64,000 nucleotides of DNA from Galaxea fascicularis. Its lineage: Eukaryota; Cnidaria; Anthozoa; Scleractinia; Euphylliidae. Under the pieces are notes generated by a model. The model was not told the origin of the DNA and made no database searches. It saw only the letters and a list, made by a program, of their open reading frames with translations. The translations under genes were made by a program, and so were the position numbers. This document shows, piece after piece, positions 8,822 to 18,266 of the stretch. The stretch spans positions 40,766,525 to 40,830,524 of the forward strand of contig OX419335.1 of NCBI GenBank assembly GCA_948470475.1, given 5' to 3'. Each line of letters begins with the position of its first letter. Position 1 is the first letter of the stretch.

Positions 8822-10009
8822 TTAAACGTTATATAAGCAATGGTATTCAAGCACGTGAGTCTGGTACCAGTGGCGTGCTAAAGAGCAATCTCTGATGTCT
8901 TTATGCGTCAGTGATTCTGCGGCGTCTGGAAATGCGTTTCGAATTTGCTGTGCTGCAAAGACGTGACCCATCGCCGTCAGAAACGTCTTCACGAAGACGC
9001 GAAAACCATCTGCGTGCGGACAGCAGTGAAGACGGGTATTCTCGACGAATAGGTTGTTAATTTCCCAATTCTTGTATTTCTCTCGCTCGAACGTATACCA
9101 GTAGCGTTCGTGATCCAACGTGAACAGTCGTAGACCTCGCTGCAAAAAGTCGTGCATGGCCGTCGTGATGTTAAATCCTGGTTCGGTGAACTCCAACCAC
9201 CGGAACGAGTAATAAGCCACGACCAGTTCAATTTTTTCATTTGGCGTCAGTGTGCGACACATTCGCCACTCGGCGTCGACGCAAAATCGCATCAGACTCG
9301 TGTCCACGTCGGCCTCGCACGCAATCTGTTGGAGAATAAAAGGTCCGTACCGCGAGGCTGTCGCTTTCGTGAGGTTTTGTAGATTGATGGCCAAAGAAGA
9401 AGGGTAAATTTGTGCTTGTATGACCTGTTCCGTGTCCGTGACAGTGGAATACTTGACGGGTGGAAAGAAGGCGTTGCGAGAGAATCTCAGTCCGCGAACT
9501 GTCAAAAGACGTTCGATGTATCTTTCGCGATTCAGCACACCGTGCAAGACGGTGGAAAAATTACAATTTTTATTGTAAAAACCTCCGCATCGCCCACCCG
9601 TTTTGCCAAATCCGAGGTGTTGGAGAACATCGTATCCTGAAGCGAGAAATTCTCGCGTGCCTTCGTCCTTGACTGTGGTCATGTTGACGGCAGACGACGC
9701 CTGGAAAGGCAATAGCGAGCATTTGTCGCGGCCGTTGAAGCAGATGAACATGAGCTGGATGAAACTTCCTCGAGATCCCGTGTGCACAGAATTTCCACGT
9801 TCTAGGCAATTGTCACACTGTCCCATTGGCCACGAAGTTGTCGACACCGTGTTTACCAGGTTGAGGTAGGCGCAGGCGATGCGACCGTCGACTAATTCGC
9901 ATCGCGCATACACGCCAGTATTTGCAGATAGGTGTTTGGTTCTAATCGCCATCGGCGCGTCCGGTGGCGTCGAATCGTTTGCCCAGGTGTTCCCTTTCTT
10001 CTTTTTCAT
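8822..10009 (-). CDS. Unknown protein, 395 aa
   Basis: This uninterrupted frame starts at an ATG at 10009. A second in-frame ATG at 9952 has G at +4 and is equally possible. The product has many Cys residues, including CDNCLE near residue 80, CGGFYNKNC near 150 and HCCPH near 320, which may bind metal or form disulfides. No signal peptide or membrane segment is seen. It is the promoter-distal member of three overlapping minus-strand genes (8822-12315): its start lies 68 nt inside the upstream gene. Family not recognised. Confidence 0.7.
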   Translation of the reverse strand: MKKKKGNTWANDSTPPDAPMAIRTKHLSANTGVYARCELVDGRIACAYLNLVNTVSTTSWPMGQCDNCLERGNSVHTGSRGSFIQLMFICFNGRDKCSLLPFQASSAVNMTTVKDEGTREFLASGYDVLQHLGFGKTGGRCGGFYNKNCNFSTVLHGVLNRERYIERLLTVRGLRFSRNAFFPPVKYSTVTDTEQVIQAQIYPSSLAINLQNLTKATASRYGPFILQQIACEADVDTSLMRFCVDAEWRMCRTLTPNEKIELVVAYYSFRWLEFTEPGFNITTAMHDFLQRGLRLFTLDHERYWYTFEREKYKNWEINNLFVENTRLHCCPHADGFRVFVKTFLTAMGHVFAAQQIRNAFPDAAESLTHKDIRDCSLARHWYQTHVLEYHCLYNV

Positions 10010-11198
10010 CTAATTCGCGTTCGACAGCCGTGCGAAGCAATCGTTCCAGTTCGTCGACGGGTGTCGCGTTGATGCTTTGTTCCACGTGATTCCGTTTCCC
10101 AGATCTTTGACCAGCTATATCCCGATGGATGTTCTTGTAGATCATCGTCGCTGGGTACACCATTGCCAAGAAGAGGAATCGCAAGGCCTGGCAAACGTAA
10201 AAGTAGACGTGTCGTGCGTGTACGTCTCCGAGTTGAGGACAGTCGTGCTGGCGAAAGAAGGTGGTCGACAATGCGTTTCGGGTTTCGAGACAAACTTCGT
10301 CTCCCGCTTGACACGCAGACAGCACCTCGTAATCGACCAGTGTTGCACAAGTGGAAACAAGCGCAACGATATTTCGAAGGAAGTCAAGGTACACGTAGAA
10401 TGTCAAGACCATAGACCCCACAAATTGCAGTTGTTGAAGAATTTGTTCCGCTTCTGGTGATGTCTTCCCACGGGATCGATGAAGTTGGACTAGGACTAGA
10501 GCTCCAAACGCGGCAAGAGTCGTGTACGAGGATATGTCCTGATGCTTACCGGCGGAAAATTCCAGGGCAAATATACTCCACAGAAATAACGACGAAGCAA
10601 GGTAGAAGGTCGTGGGCGGTAAAGAAGGTGTGGAATCGTCGCTGATCGAGACGTCGTGCGATGGAGTCCCAGGGGGGAAAAGGCGATCTTCGTTGAAGGT
10701 GGCTGCAAAGTGGACGCCCCCAAAGAAACACGGAACGAAGCGAAAGACGAACACCATGATCGCATACAGGGTTCCCATGAAAGGACCCAAGACGAAGGTC
10801 ACGCAGCCCTCTTGAACTGTCTGTCTAGTAGCCGCGATCACAAACGACTCGCAGCGCGAACGATCTCCGCCAAAACGACAGAAACGAGCATCCCCGGTTG
10901 CATCGTCAACGAGACAGTCGACGATGGAATGACGAAAGTTGGAGAAGAAGGAGAGCAGCGATACTAATGAGATCGAACACAAGGCTGTCCAAGTCACGCA
11001 GGCCCAAACGCAGCGAGAGGAGGCCGACGAGCCTCTCTTGGAAGCGTAATTGGCCACGAGGTAATAAAAGAGTGACAGGTACATGGTTTCGTGAGACACA
11101 TAAGGTCGAATTTTGTTGGCAAAGCCCGTCTCAACAATGAAGACGATCGTGTTGGAACACAGTAGAAAACGAGCGATTGAAGTTTCGTCATCGAACAT
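9942..11198 (-). CDS. Multi-pass membrane protein, gM-like topology
   Basis: This 418-residue protein has about eight hydrophobic segments spread over residues 8-365 and an acidic and basic charged C-terminal tail of about 60 residues (with DEKEEREH). Eight spans with a charged cytoplasmic tail is the topology of herpesvirus glycoprotein M, but I see no sequence signature that proves homology. The ATG at 11198 overlaps the preceding gene by 11 nt, and its 3' end overlaps the next gene by 68 nt, so the three are probably co-transcribed or 3'-coterminal. Confidence 0.7.
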   Translation of the reverse strand: MFDDETSIARFLLCSNTIVFIVETGFANKIRPYVSHETMYLSLFYYLVANYASKRGSSASSRCVWACVTWTALCSISLVSLLSFFSNFRHSIVDCLVDDATGDARFCRFGGDRSRCESFVIAATRQTVQEGCVTFVLGPFMGTLYAIMVFVFRFVPCFFGGVHFAATFNEDRLFPPGTPSHDVSISDDSTPSLPPTTFYLASSLFLWSIFALEFSAGKHQDISSYTTLAAFGALVLVQLHRSRGKTSPEAEQILQQLQFVGSMVLTFYVYLDFLRNIVALVSTCATLVDYEVLSACQAGDEVCLETRNALSTTFFRQHDCPQLGDVHARHVYFYVCQALRFLFLAMVYPATMIYKNIHRDIAGQRSGKRNHVEQSINATPVDELERLLRTAVERELDEKEEREHLGKRFDATGRADGD

Positions 11199-12315
11199 GT
11201 CGTTTTCGTCGTCGTCGTCGTACGGGAACAGGTGTCGACCACGGACGTCCGGTTATCTTGGGTTCGTTTGCGGCATACGGTAAATAACGCACGCCATCCA
11301 CGAGAAATGTGCCCCTGTCGGCAAATTGCACCAAGCAATAGGGTGGAGACACTGGCTTGCACTCTGGCCAAAATGCCGTAAAAGTCGGTCCGTGATCTTT
11401 TCTTGGGTCCACAAAGTCGCTCTCTTCGGGATACCAGAACAGTTTGTAATACGTGCGGTCACAGTGTTTCCCGGTGTCTTGGATGTATGACGTTTTGCGA
11501 CTCTGGGCTCCAATGGTGCTCAACAATCGCCGAAGGGTTCGGAGTACGCGTTTGTCCGAGTGGCCCACAATGACAGCGCGCCTGTCGCTGTTGCTCAACA
11601 AAGACCTCGCGTTCATCAACAGTCGGGCTTGGAGCGTCAAAAAGGCGGTGCATTGGATGCCTTCGCATCGAACCTGTTCTTCTTCGACCTCGACGCGTAT
11701 CGTCACTTTCCCTCGCGTGTCACCTCCGTTGACAAGCACTTTCCTCGCCACGTCCCGCCAACAATAACACGGCCTCGTTTCTGGGCCTCTTTCCAGGGCT
11801 TTTTGGACCCCTTGCGATACAGCGACACCTTCTATTAATTCGATGCCTGGAAGGTCGAGTACGTGCAAGCCGCCAACCGAGATGGCCACGTCGACGGTCC
11901 CGTACACGATCGAATGTCGCCATTGGAAAGCCAAGGGAAGCAGATTTGTCAGATCGTGGGATGCATTACATTCGTAATCTGGCGTCTCCTGTGGTGGAAT
12001 CCAGCGATAAAACAGTTGTACTCGGTCCACGTTTTCTTCGGGCAGGAACCCTATTATCGTCGCGGCATCGGCAAGGAATTGTTTGACCACCGGCCAGGAT
12101 TTACGCTGCTCTCCGTCTTCGACGATATCCAAGAGGCAGCAAGCACTCGTATCTTGGCCGTTCCAGATTGCAATCCATTTATTGCATTCGAGAAATCGCA
12201 ACGGAACCCATCGTCGCTGCTTTTGGTCAATCACGAGGACGCGATAGGAAGGATCAAGAAAGATTTTCCATCCAGAATTTTGTCCGATGGATGCCGGAGT
12301 GAGTAGGGCGTCCAT
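11188..12315 (-). CDS. Unknown protein, 375 aa
   Basis: This soluble-looking protein has many Trp and Arg residues and ends in a strongly basic tail (PVRRRRRKRHVR), which may bind nucleic acid or act as a nuclear localisation signal. No membrane segment or known motif is seen. The ATG at 12315 lies head-to-head with the terminase gene, and the two 5' coding ends overlap if the terminase starts at 12287. It is first in the three-gene overlapping minus-strand series. Capsid or tegument roles are possible but unsupported. Confidence 0.7.
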   Translation of the reverse strand: MDALLTPASIGQNSGWKIFLDPSYRVLVIDQKQRRWVPLRFLECNKWIAIWNGQDTSACCLLDIVEDGEQRKSWPVVKQFLADAATIIGFLPEENVDRVQLFYRWIPPQETPDYECNASHDLTNLLPLAFQWRHSIVYGTVDVAISVGGLHVLDLPGIELIEGVAVSQGVQKALERGPETRPCYCWRDVARKVLVNGGDTRGKVTIRVEVEEEQVRCEGIQCTAFLTLQARLLMNARSLLSNSDRRAVIVGHSDKRVLRTLRRLLSTIGAQSRKTSYIQDTGKHCDRTYYKLFWYPEESDFVDPRKDHGPTFTAFWPECKPVSPPYCLVQFADRGTFLVDGVRYLPYAANEPKITGRPWSTPVPVRRRRRKRHVR

Positions 12316-13219
12316 TTTACATAACGTGTTTGGACGATTGGACGACGTCGTGAATACGAGTCGAGTTTCGCGGCATCGGAGAACATTTGCACATTACGAG
12401 GCCACAGATTGTCTAGGTACGTTTAGCCAGCGGGTGCGAGTCAACGACACGATCCGTCGCGTGTCAGCCATGGGCAATCGCTTCGCTCGCCTAGTCGAGT
12501 CGTCCGTGGCCCAAGTGAGCTCAGACGAACGTCGAGATCGAGCAGCGCGCACCATTCACACTTACGACGAGTTCGTGACTTGTCTTTTTGAAAGAGGTGT
12601 GATGGTAGCGCGAGCAACGTTGGATCCAGTACGCGGAGGAACTCCGCAAGAGAACGCGCGCATGACTCTAGTTCGCAATGCCATCGCGGCAATTTGGGCG
12701 TTACTGGATGCGCAAGGGTGGCATTTGGAACCTTTCCAATGGCGATACCTGCAATGCTTCTTGCTCGGAATGTTTAAGAGGCTAATCGGCAGTGAAACTA
12801 ACAGGTACATCCACGAAGTCTTGCGACTCTTGCACCTGGCCACGCCCGAAATGATGACGTACGATCCAAAATTTCCCAATCCGAGAGTCGCCGAAGAGAT
12901 GAGTCGTATCTTCGAGGCCATGAGTCGCAAGATTTGGGTCATAGTGGCACCGAGACGAAGTGGTAAGTCGGTGTCAGTGGATCTGGCCATGGCCTTGGCC
13001 ATGGCTTTTGCAGAAAAGGACATGCATGTGTTGGTTATGGCCAACACCCTCGATGCGGCTCGCTTGCACTTGCATCCCGTATACAGCCACTTGGAAACGT
13101 TGCGGGACTTGGGCCTGATTCGAAACGTGCGGCTCTCAAAAAACGACAGAGACGTGACCGTCGTATTTGCGCTGGAAAACAGGAAATCCGTCTTACACAT
13201 CATCGCCGGAGCCCCAAAC
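12287..13219 (+). CDS. Terminase large subunit, ATPase exon 1
   Basis: This frame encodes the N-terminal half of a herpesvirus-type DNA-packaging ATPase. Walker A reads VAPRRSGKSVS with Lys 227, and the two-Arg form before SGK is characteristic of the terminase family. The downstream region ends at NRKSVLHIIAGAPN, directly followed by a strong splice donor, GTGAGT, at 13220. Herpesvirus terminase genes are split at the matching place, between the ATPase P-loop half and the Walker B/nuclease half. I do not find an exon with Walker B or the nuclease domain in this window. A later ATG at 12470 has an ideal context and would avoid overlap with the divergent gene. The product would power packaging of DNA into capsids. 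Confidence 0.8.
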
Positions 13220-13327
13220 GTGAGTATCACATTGTATTTATTTGTTATGTTGTATTTGTTGTTATATGCCTTGCGAGTAAAAAAAAAAGCGATAGACGGA
13301 CTCATGGCCCTTCCACCGTTTTTACAG
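13220..13327 (+). other. Candidate 108-nt intron in the terminase transcript
   Basis: GTGAGTATC at 13220 is a near-consensus donor. A T-rich stretch ending TTTTTACAG at 13327 is a good acceptor. The interval is 108 nt, a multiple of three, and begins and ends on codon boundaries, so reading stays open with or without splicing. The same donor could instead join a distant exon that is not in view. Confidence 0.55.
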
Positions 13328-14203
13328 CAGCAGCAGCAGCAGCCGCAACCGCAACCGCGTTTCACGTTCGATTTTGACGTTGTGGGTGCTGACCCATACA
13401 AGCACGTCTTTAAGTTTAATTGTAAGAAATCGGGGGGCTGGAGTGTGTTTCCTTTGCAGGATCTTAGTCTTCCCGCAGGTTGCCTGATGATCATCGAACG
13501 TGTCGAGGCGATAAGTGTGGAAGCCTGTGGTCAACCGTACATGTTGAAACACGATGATGGCAGAGTCGTGGGACGACGCAGCGTCTCTTTGAAAAATGCG
13601 AGTCTATCAAAACCGCCCTGGTTTCCGAATTGGGCAGAATGGTCACCAGAAGTGCATGGTCTGTGTGGATTGGATGCTGTGGAACGCAAGGAATTTACGG
13701 GCGAGGTGGAAGCCCTGAATGAAGAACGGTTCTTTTTGAGCGATTTGTACATGACAGTTTCGGAATACGTGCGATCCGAGGACAGCGATGGGAAACAATA
13801 CAAACTACGCAAACTGAGGAATCAGATCGAATCACACGTTCCTCCCAAAGTTGTGAAATCCACTCGAGGCGGTAGCATTACCGATTGCCTCAAAAACAGA
13901 TACTTTGAAAGTCCTCTGGTGAAGACCCGTGCGGATGGCTCGATCATGGACTTTTGTCTCCACCTGCCTGCACCTCGTGGTGAAACGGACGATGGTATAG
14001 GTACGACGATGCGTGTCGTGGTGACGGTGTGTGGCAAACGCATTTCCCACGCGTGTAGTCCCATTCAGTTCTCGAACACACCAGGATCCATCGACTCACT
14101 TGGCGACACCATTCTTTTGCCCACGAATAACGGTGTGGAGTTTGACGCGTACTTTCGAAAATTTCCCATCGGTTTCCACAGGGACATTCTTTCCTTTCGC
14201 TGA
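13304..14203 (+). CDS. Unknown protein following the terminase exon
   Basis: This 299-residue frame starts at an ATG in good context (CTC ATG G) inside the proposed intron and continues in frame with the terminase exon. It opens with a Gln-rich run of six Gln then Pro-Gln repeats, followed by about 270 residues with no terminase nuclease motifs. It ends 10 nt before AATAAA at 14214. Herpesvirus terminase introns contain whole genes, and this could be the counterpart, although here it lies on the same strand. Alternatively the short intron fuses this sequence to the ATPase half. Function not recognised. Confidence 0.55.
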   Translation: MALPPFLQQQQQQPQPQPRFTFDFDVVGADPYKHVFKFNCKKSGGWSVFPLQDLSLPAGCLMIIERVEAISVEACGQPYMLKHDDGRVVGRRSVSLKNASLSKPPWFPNWAEWSPEVHGLCGLDAVERKEFTGEVEALNEERFFLSDLYMTVSEYVRSEDSDGKQYKLRKLRNQIESHVPPKVVKSTRGGSITDCLKNRYFESPLVKTRADGSIMDFCLHLPAPRGETDDGIGTTMRVVVTVCGKRISHACSPIQFSNTPGSIDSLGDTILLPTNNGVEFDAYFRKFPIGFHRDILSFR

Positions 14204-14213
14204 GCGTTCAAAC

Positions 14214-14219
14214 AATAAA
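14214..14219 (+). terminator. Poly(A) signal
   Basis: AATAAA lies 10 nt after the stop at 14203 and just before the next gene start at 14250. Confidence 0.6.
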
Positions 14220-14249
14220 CGTACCACGAACAATCTTGTTTCGACAAAG

Positions 14250-14747
14250 ATGCAGGTATTGTTTTTATTTTGTACAGTTGCCATCCTCGCGGGTAACACC
14301 ATCGTCACGGATCCCGGCGTCGTCGAAGTGGACCAAAATGGAGCTCTCTTGCATTATTCGCCAGTGTCACCCCATTCTCATTGGTTGCTTCCCTCGTTCT
14401 GCGATGGGTGCGACATTCTGGTGGGACCGGGCACTATGCTAGTAGAATACGGGTACAACGACTCGCTTTCTATCACGTTGGTGGGTTCCCTTCCCTTCTC
14501 TTGGGATCTGGTGGACGTCTCGGCTCTGGTTCGATGTCACTTGGGTTGCGACGCTCGAATAGAAGCAATGGCATTTGATGGGCGATGCCAAATTGTTAAA
14601 CCACCCGCATGCATTCGATTCATTCCGAAATTCAGACGCACCGTGTTTTGCATGAGAACCGGAGAGTTTCTCGTGGATCCGTCGTCTGGTCCTCCGACCG
14701 TCGACATTGGCGATGCAGCCCCTTACTATGTCACCTTCGATTGTTGA
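14250..14747 (+). CDS. Secreted protein, 165 aa
   Basis: The product begins with a clear signal peptide (LFLFCTVAILAGN) starting at the ATG at 14250. The longer open frame upstream begins only with GTG and would read through the previous stop region. The mature part has about nine Cys residues and an N-glycosylation sequon (NDS), and no membrane anchor, so it is probably secreted or bound to another envelope protein. Its end overlaps the start of the kinase gene by 35 nt in another frame. Not recognised. Confidence 0.65.
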   Translation: MQVLFLFCTVAILAGNTIVTDPGVVEVDQNGALLHYSPVSPHSHWLLPSFCDGCDILVGPGTMLVEYGYNDSLSITLVGSLPFSWDLVDVSALVRCHLGCDARIEAMAFDGRCQIVKPPACIRFIPKFRRTVFCMRTGEFLVDPSSGPPTVDIGDAAPYYVTFDC

Positions 14748-15702
14748 ATTGCTGAACGAAATGGCTGTGCTACCGGCTAAAAGAGATGGCTCGGTTGACC
14801 TCATTTCATCTTCGGATTTGCAAGTAGACGACTCGTTGCCGCATCTAGGTGCCGGAGCGTTTGCCGTCTGCGTGTCGGCGATAAAGGACGGGACGACTCC
14901 TTGCGTGGTAAAGATTCAGCGCAATCTCGATTACGATCAATTCGACAGGGAATTGAAGGCAATGTTAAAGTGCAACGGGCACAAGGACAGCCGCATCGTA
15001 CAATTGTGTGCGGTCTGCATGCCACCACCGGAGACAACGAGCGTACCCAGACTGGTGATGCCTCTTGTCTCTGGCATGATCCTAGGCAAATGGTTGCACA
15101 CTACGGGCAGCAATACCAAATACTCAGTTCTCTGCATCGCGCATCAATTGGTGGATGCCGTTCGTCATCTGCACGATGTCGTGGGAATCGTACACGGCGA
15201 TTTGTCGATGAAAAACGTCATGGTCGACGGGGCAAAAAATCGGCTCGTTTTGATCGACCTTGGAAATTCGCGTAGCACGGCCAAAGGGAAACTACGACTC
15301 TGGGTGCACGGCAACTATTCGCTTTCACCGCCAGAGGCCCTGTGTGGACATGACTGCGACCTCGCCCTGGCTGAGGTACATGTCGTCGGCGTCCTGTTGA
15401 TTTGCATCGATCTCGGGAGAACGAACGGTTTGTGCGAATGCCCTTTGCCCTTTAAAGACGGAGAGGATCGAGACGACAAATGCGCCGTGGCCCGTCTCGT
15501 TCGATTTTGGGGGCGAGCGAAGCTCTTTCCCTACTGGAGCGAATTGCTAGAGAAAGCAGGAGAAGGGATCGAGCGTATTGCTGGCAATGCCAGCGGAAAT
15601 GTAACTGACCGCATAGGACGTGTAGGGCTAAAGCTGGCCGATCCCATTCCTAGCTCTCGCCAATCTCTATCGGAAGCATTACGTCACTTAAAACTCACGT
15701 GA
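14713..15702 (+). CDS. Serine/threonine protein kinase
   Basis: This 329-residue kinase has all main motifs: a Gly-rich loop (GAGAFAVC), the catalytic Lys 67 in VVKIQ, the catalytic loop HGDLSMKNV with Asp 163 and Asn 168, and a DLG metal-binding triad at Asp 182. The activation segment and APE region are short (SPPEAL). The C-lobe is compact. Herpesviruses encode similar compact kinases that phosphorylate viral and cellular proteins. The ATG at 14713 is preferred over the upstream TTG, and another in-frame ATG lies at 14728. It overlaps the preceding secreted-protein gene. AATAAA follows the stop at 15709. Confidence 0.9.
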   Translation: MQPLTMSPSIVELLNEMAVLPAKRDGSVDLISSSDLQVDDSLPHLGAGAFAVCVSAIKDGTTPCVVKIQRNLDYDQFDRELKAMLKCNGHKDSRIVQLCAVCMPPPETTSVPRLVMPLVSGMILGKWLHTTGSNTKYSVLCIAHQLVDAVRHLHDVVGIVHGDLSMKNVMVDGAKNRLVLIDLGNSRSTAKGKLRLWVHGNYSLSPPEALCGHDCDLALAEVHVVGVLLICIDLGRTNGLCECPLPFKDGEDRDDKCAVARLVRFWGRAKLFPYWSELLEKAGEGIERIAGNASGNVTDRIGRVGLKLADPIPSSRQSLSEALRHLKLT

Positions 15703-15708
15703 TTGATC

Positions 15709-15724
15709 AATAAAGATATATAAA
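15709..15724 (+). promoter_or_regulatory. Poly(A) signal abutting TATA box
   Basis: AATAAA (15709-15714) ends the kinase transcript. TATATAAA (15717-15724) starts the next one, 60 nt before its ATG. This back-to-back arrangement shows how compact the viral gene layout is. Confidence 0.65.
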
Positions 15725-15783
15725 CGAAACTGCCAGACTGTGTTTTTTTTATTATTCCCCTTCAACGCATCCAAACTTTTGTC

Positions 15784-18192
15784 ATGAGGGTAATTCGTGG
15801 AGCGCCTCCGTCTTACCGAGACGAGATAGCCAAGCTAAATGTGACGAGCAAGCGTGCTCGGCGTGACCTGGAAAATGGATTTCCCGTGGCAACTGAATCT
15901 CATTTCGACTCTTCGCGAAATACACGCGTCTACACCGTTTGTACTCCGTATGGCGAAAAGTCGACGATGACCTTGATGGGTACCGATTTGCCTCGTCGCA
16001 CGTCGAACATGTGTCCCGTGATTCAGGACGAGACATTGATGAATCGAGATCCGGCTACGCCGAGCGAGCTGTTTGGGCAATTTTTAATCGATCCCACTCG
16101 AGTTCCCGCTTATGCCCAAAGATGTGGCATCGAGCCCTACGACTATGCTAATAAGGCATTGCATCACATCAATTCGTTGCCCGGAGGGTACGTCGACCCG
16201 CTATCGGAATCTGATCGTATCTCAAAGTTTGATTGCATGCAAAGGACGGCCACAGCAGTATTCAGCTACGATATTGCCACGCCACATTTTGGCCCCGAAA
16301 ACGCAGATTCGGCCATCGTCGTTGGGGACTTGGCGCGCGTTTGGGATTGGTCTCGCATGGCTAAGATGCCATTGCAAGACAGTTTGAAAGAAGTGTTTTG
16401 TGAGGCCATCGGTGCCAAGAAAGAAGGGTCGTTCGAGGAACGCCTGGACAGTTCTAAGAAACGCATCCGAGACTTACCCATATTTTATGTCACTGATACG
16501 ACAAAGCAAAAGGTTGATTTCACCGAATTGACGCGCATTATGGTTTTGACGATGAGTAGTATCCCGTGCATCTTGAGCGACTCCTACTTAGAACAGATCA
16601 ACAAGGCCTTGTACACTGTGTACCCACTTAACGAAACGCCCACGATACCACGTTCCATCTTTCACGAGGTCAGCGAGGACCATCGCGACGGCTGCGGAGA
16701 TGACCAGGTGGCGGTTCTGCAGAATTTGGTGAGAGGTCACTCTCGCGACTTTAACAACGTCATGAAGATTGTCCGCGAATCGAAGCAGCGTCTGGCCGAT
16801 ACCATCGCCTACCATCGCCACCTTGCGTGTTCCCGTTGCGGGCAAGATGCCACCTCCATGCTATCCATACAACAGGAGGTGACCGATACCACCACGTCTC
16901 ATTGCGACGTTCCCCTTAACAATGTGGGGAAATTCGTATCCATTCAAACGAAAGCAAACCGTTGCACCTATAGCCTCAATTGTTGTCGGCAGGTGCGTAT
17001 CACGTGCAAAGAAAAGCCACAGTACGATAAAGGGGATGACAGGGTAGGGGTCCTCACACGCGAACAATCAAAAAACATCTACGAACGGCCCTGTACATAC
17101 GACCTTGAACCCACGTTTAAAGGGGACATTGATAACCAGCGGGCAACGTACAAGCCCACATCCTGCTCTATATACGTGCTGGTTCCATTTGACTTAGAAG
17201 CGACTCTGGAACGCCTGAAAGAGGAAGGTGTAGAGGATCCGCAAGCCGAATTGTTGACTCTTTACAACGTTGTGGAATGCATCGTTCCCATCGTTTCTCA
17301 ATCGGGAGGGGCGACAGAGTACCGATTCAAAGCGTTGGTCTTCCGAGGCAAGTTGACTATTTCGGTGCAAGCGCATGCCGATACTGCAATCGGCGAGGTT
17401 TCTCTCTTCGATCCAGAGTCGACGACGAAACGGCTGTCGCTCGAAATGCTGGGAGACGATGGAGAGGTTCGACTGCACAGATACGTTCACCAGTTGAAAT
17501 ATAACGGAAAGCGATACCTTCAGACGCAAGGAACGTTGCTGAGTATGACCAATTTCAAGCAATACAAGTCTAGTGAATTAAAAAACGAGACAGCCATAGA
17601 AGGCCGTACCAACTGGGACAAGTATGGGTACACGCTTGTCGGAGCCATGGCGGCCAACTGGGTACGGTGCGCGCAATATGCGGGCCGTCCCTTGTTGTCT
17701 CCCGAATGTTTGCGATTTGGCGTCGTTTCGGACACTCGGGAACAGACAGAGAAAACAACGAGACCGAGAGAGCACGGCAAACGAAAGCGGGAAGCTGAAT
17801 CGCGCTCAATCTGCGAAGAGGAAGCGAGGAAAAAATTAAGTCGGTTGCAAAGCGCACTGGAGGAAGAGCGCCGACGGACATGCGAGTTGTCGGACGAATT
17901 GAACAATGTCAATTTGAGGATGCAATTACACGAGTGGTCCAGTGAGGAAGATAAGAAAGAGATCGAAGAACTACGAAGGATGAACCAGACCACCCGCGAA
18001 CAATACCTTGCCCTCGAAGCTGACAAAGATGCCAAAATAAAACAATTGGAAAATTGCCTGAATGCTTGTAAAGCAAAATTGGCTGCGATAAAACGCCGAA
18101 AAAGGGTCGTGCGAGAAGAAAAGAACCCTGTCGCAAACGAACCGGTTCTAATGTGGCTACCGGAGTACGAGGCTTCCGTGTTGACGGTCTAA
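15784..18192 (+). CDS. Large coiled-coil protein, 802 aa
   Basis: The frame begins at an ATG 60 nt after a TATA box and ends before AATAAA at 18214. Residues 1-640 look globular, with a CSRCG pair near 345. From about 655 to 770 there is a long, highly charged coiled coil, with basic stretches (KRKREAE, KRRKRVVREEK). No membrane segment or enzyme motif is seen. Herpesvirus portal proteins also combine a globular body with a coiled-coil segment, and tegument proteins often do, so a structural virion protein is a reasonable guess. Sequence alone does not decide it. Confidence 0.75.
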   Translation: MRVIRGAPPSYRDEIAKLNVTSKRARRDLENGFPVATESHFDSSRNTRVYTVCTPYGEKSTMTLMGTDLPRRTSNMCPVIQDETLMNRDPATPSELFGQFLIDPTRVPAYAQRCGIEPYDYANKALHHINSLPGGYVDPLSESDRISKFDCMQRTATAVFSYDIATPHFGPENADSAIVVGDLARVWDWSRMAKMPLQDSLKEVFCEAIGAKKEGSFEERLDSSKKRIRDLPIFYVTDTTKQKVDFTELTRIMVLTMSSIPCILSDSYLEQINKALYTVYPLNETPTIPRSIFHEVSEDHRDGCGDDQVAVLQNLVRGHSRDFNNVMKIVRESKQRLADTIAYHRHLACSRCGQDATSMLSIQQEVTDTTTSHCDVPLNNVGKFVSIQTKANRCTYSLNCCRQVRITCKEKPQYDKGDDRVGVLTREQSKNIYERPCTYDLEPTFKGDIDNQRATYKPTSCSIYVLVPFDLEATLERLKEEGVEDPQAELLTLYNVVECIVPIVSQSGGATEYRFKALVFRGKLTISVQAHADTAIGEVSLFDPESTTKRLSLEMLGDDGEVRLHRYVHQLKYNGKRYLQTQGTLLSMTNFKQYKSSELKNETAIEGRTNWDKYGYTLVGAMAANWVRCAQYAGRPLLSPECLRFGVVSDTREQTEKTTRPREHGKRKREAESRSICEEEARKKLSRLQSALEEERRRTCELSDELNNVNLRMQLHEWSSEEDKKEIEELRRMNQTTREQYLALEADKDAKIKQLENCLNACKAKLAAIKRRKRVVREEKNPVANEPVLMWLPEYEASVLTV

Positions 18193-18213
18193 CTAACTAT
18201 GGAAATGATTTAC

Positions 18214-18266
18214 AATAAAAAAAAAAGCACATCAACTAAAGATTGACTGTTTTTGTGTATTTTATT
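18214..18266. terminator. Convergent poly(A) signals
   Basis: AATAAA on the plus strand at 18214 ends the coiled-coil gene. TTTATT at 18261-18266 gives AATAAA on the minus strand, directly adjoining the stop of the opposing gene. Confidence 0.6.

Noticed and set aside
12562..13494. Minus-strand 310-codon open frame opposite the terminase
   Set aside because: It is antisense to a well-supported ATPase, has no motif, and its CCCC run is the antisense of the Gln codons.
15784..18192. Assignment as portal protein
   Set aside because: Coiled coil and size are suggestive only; no portal-specific motif can be identified by eye.
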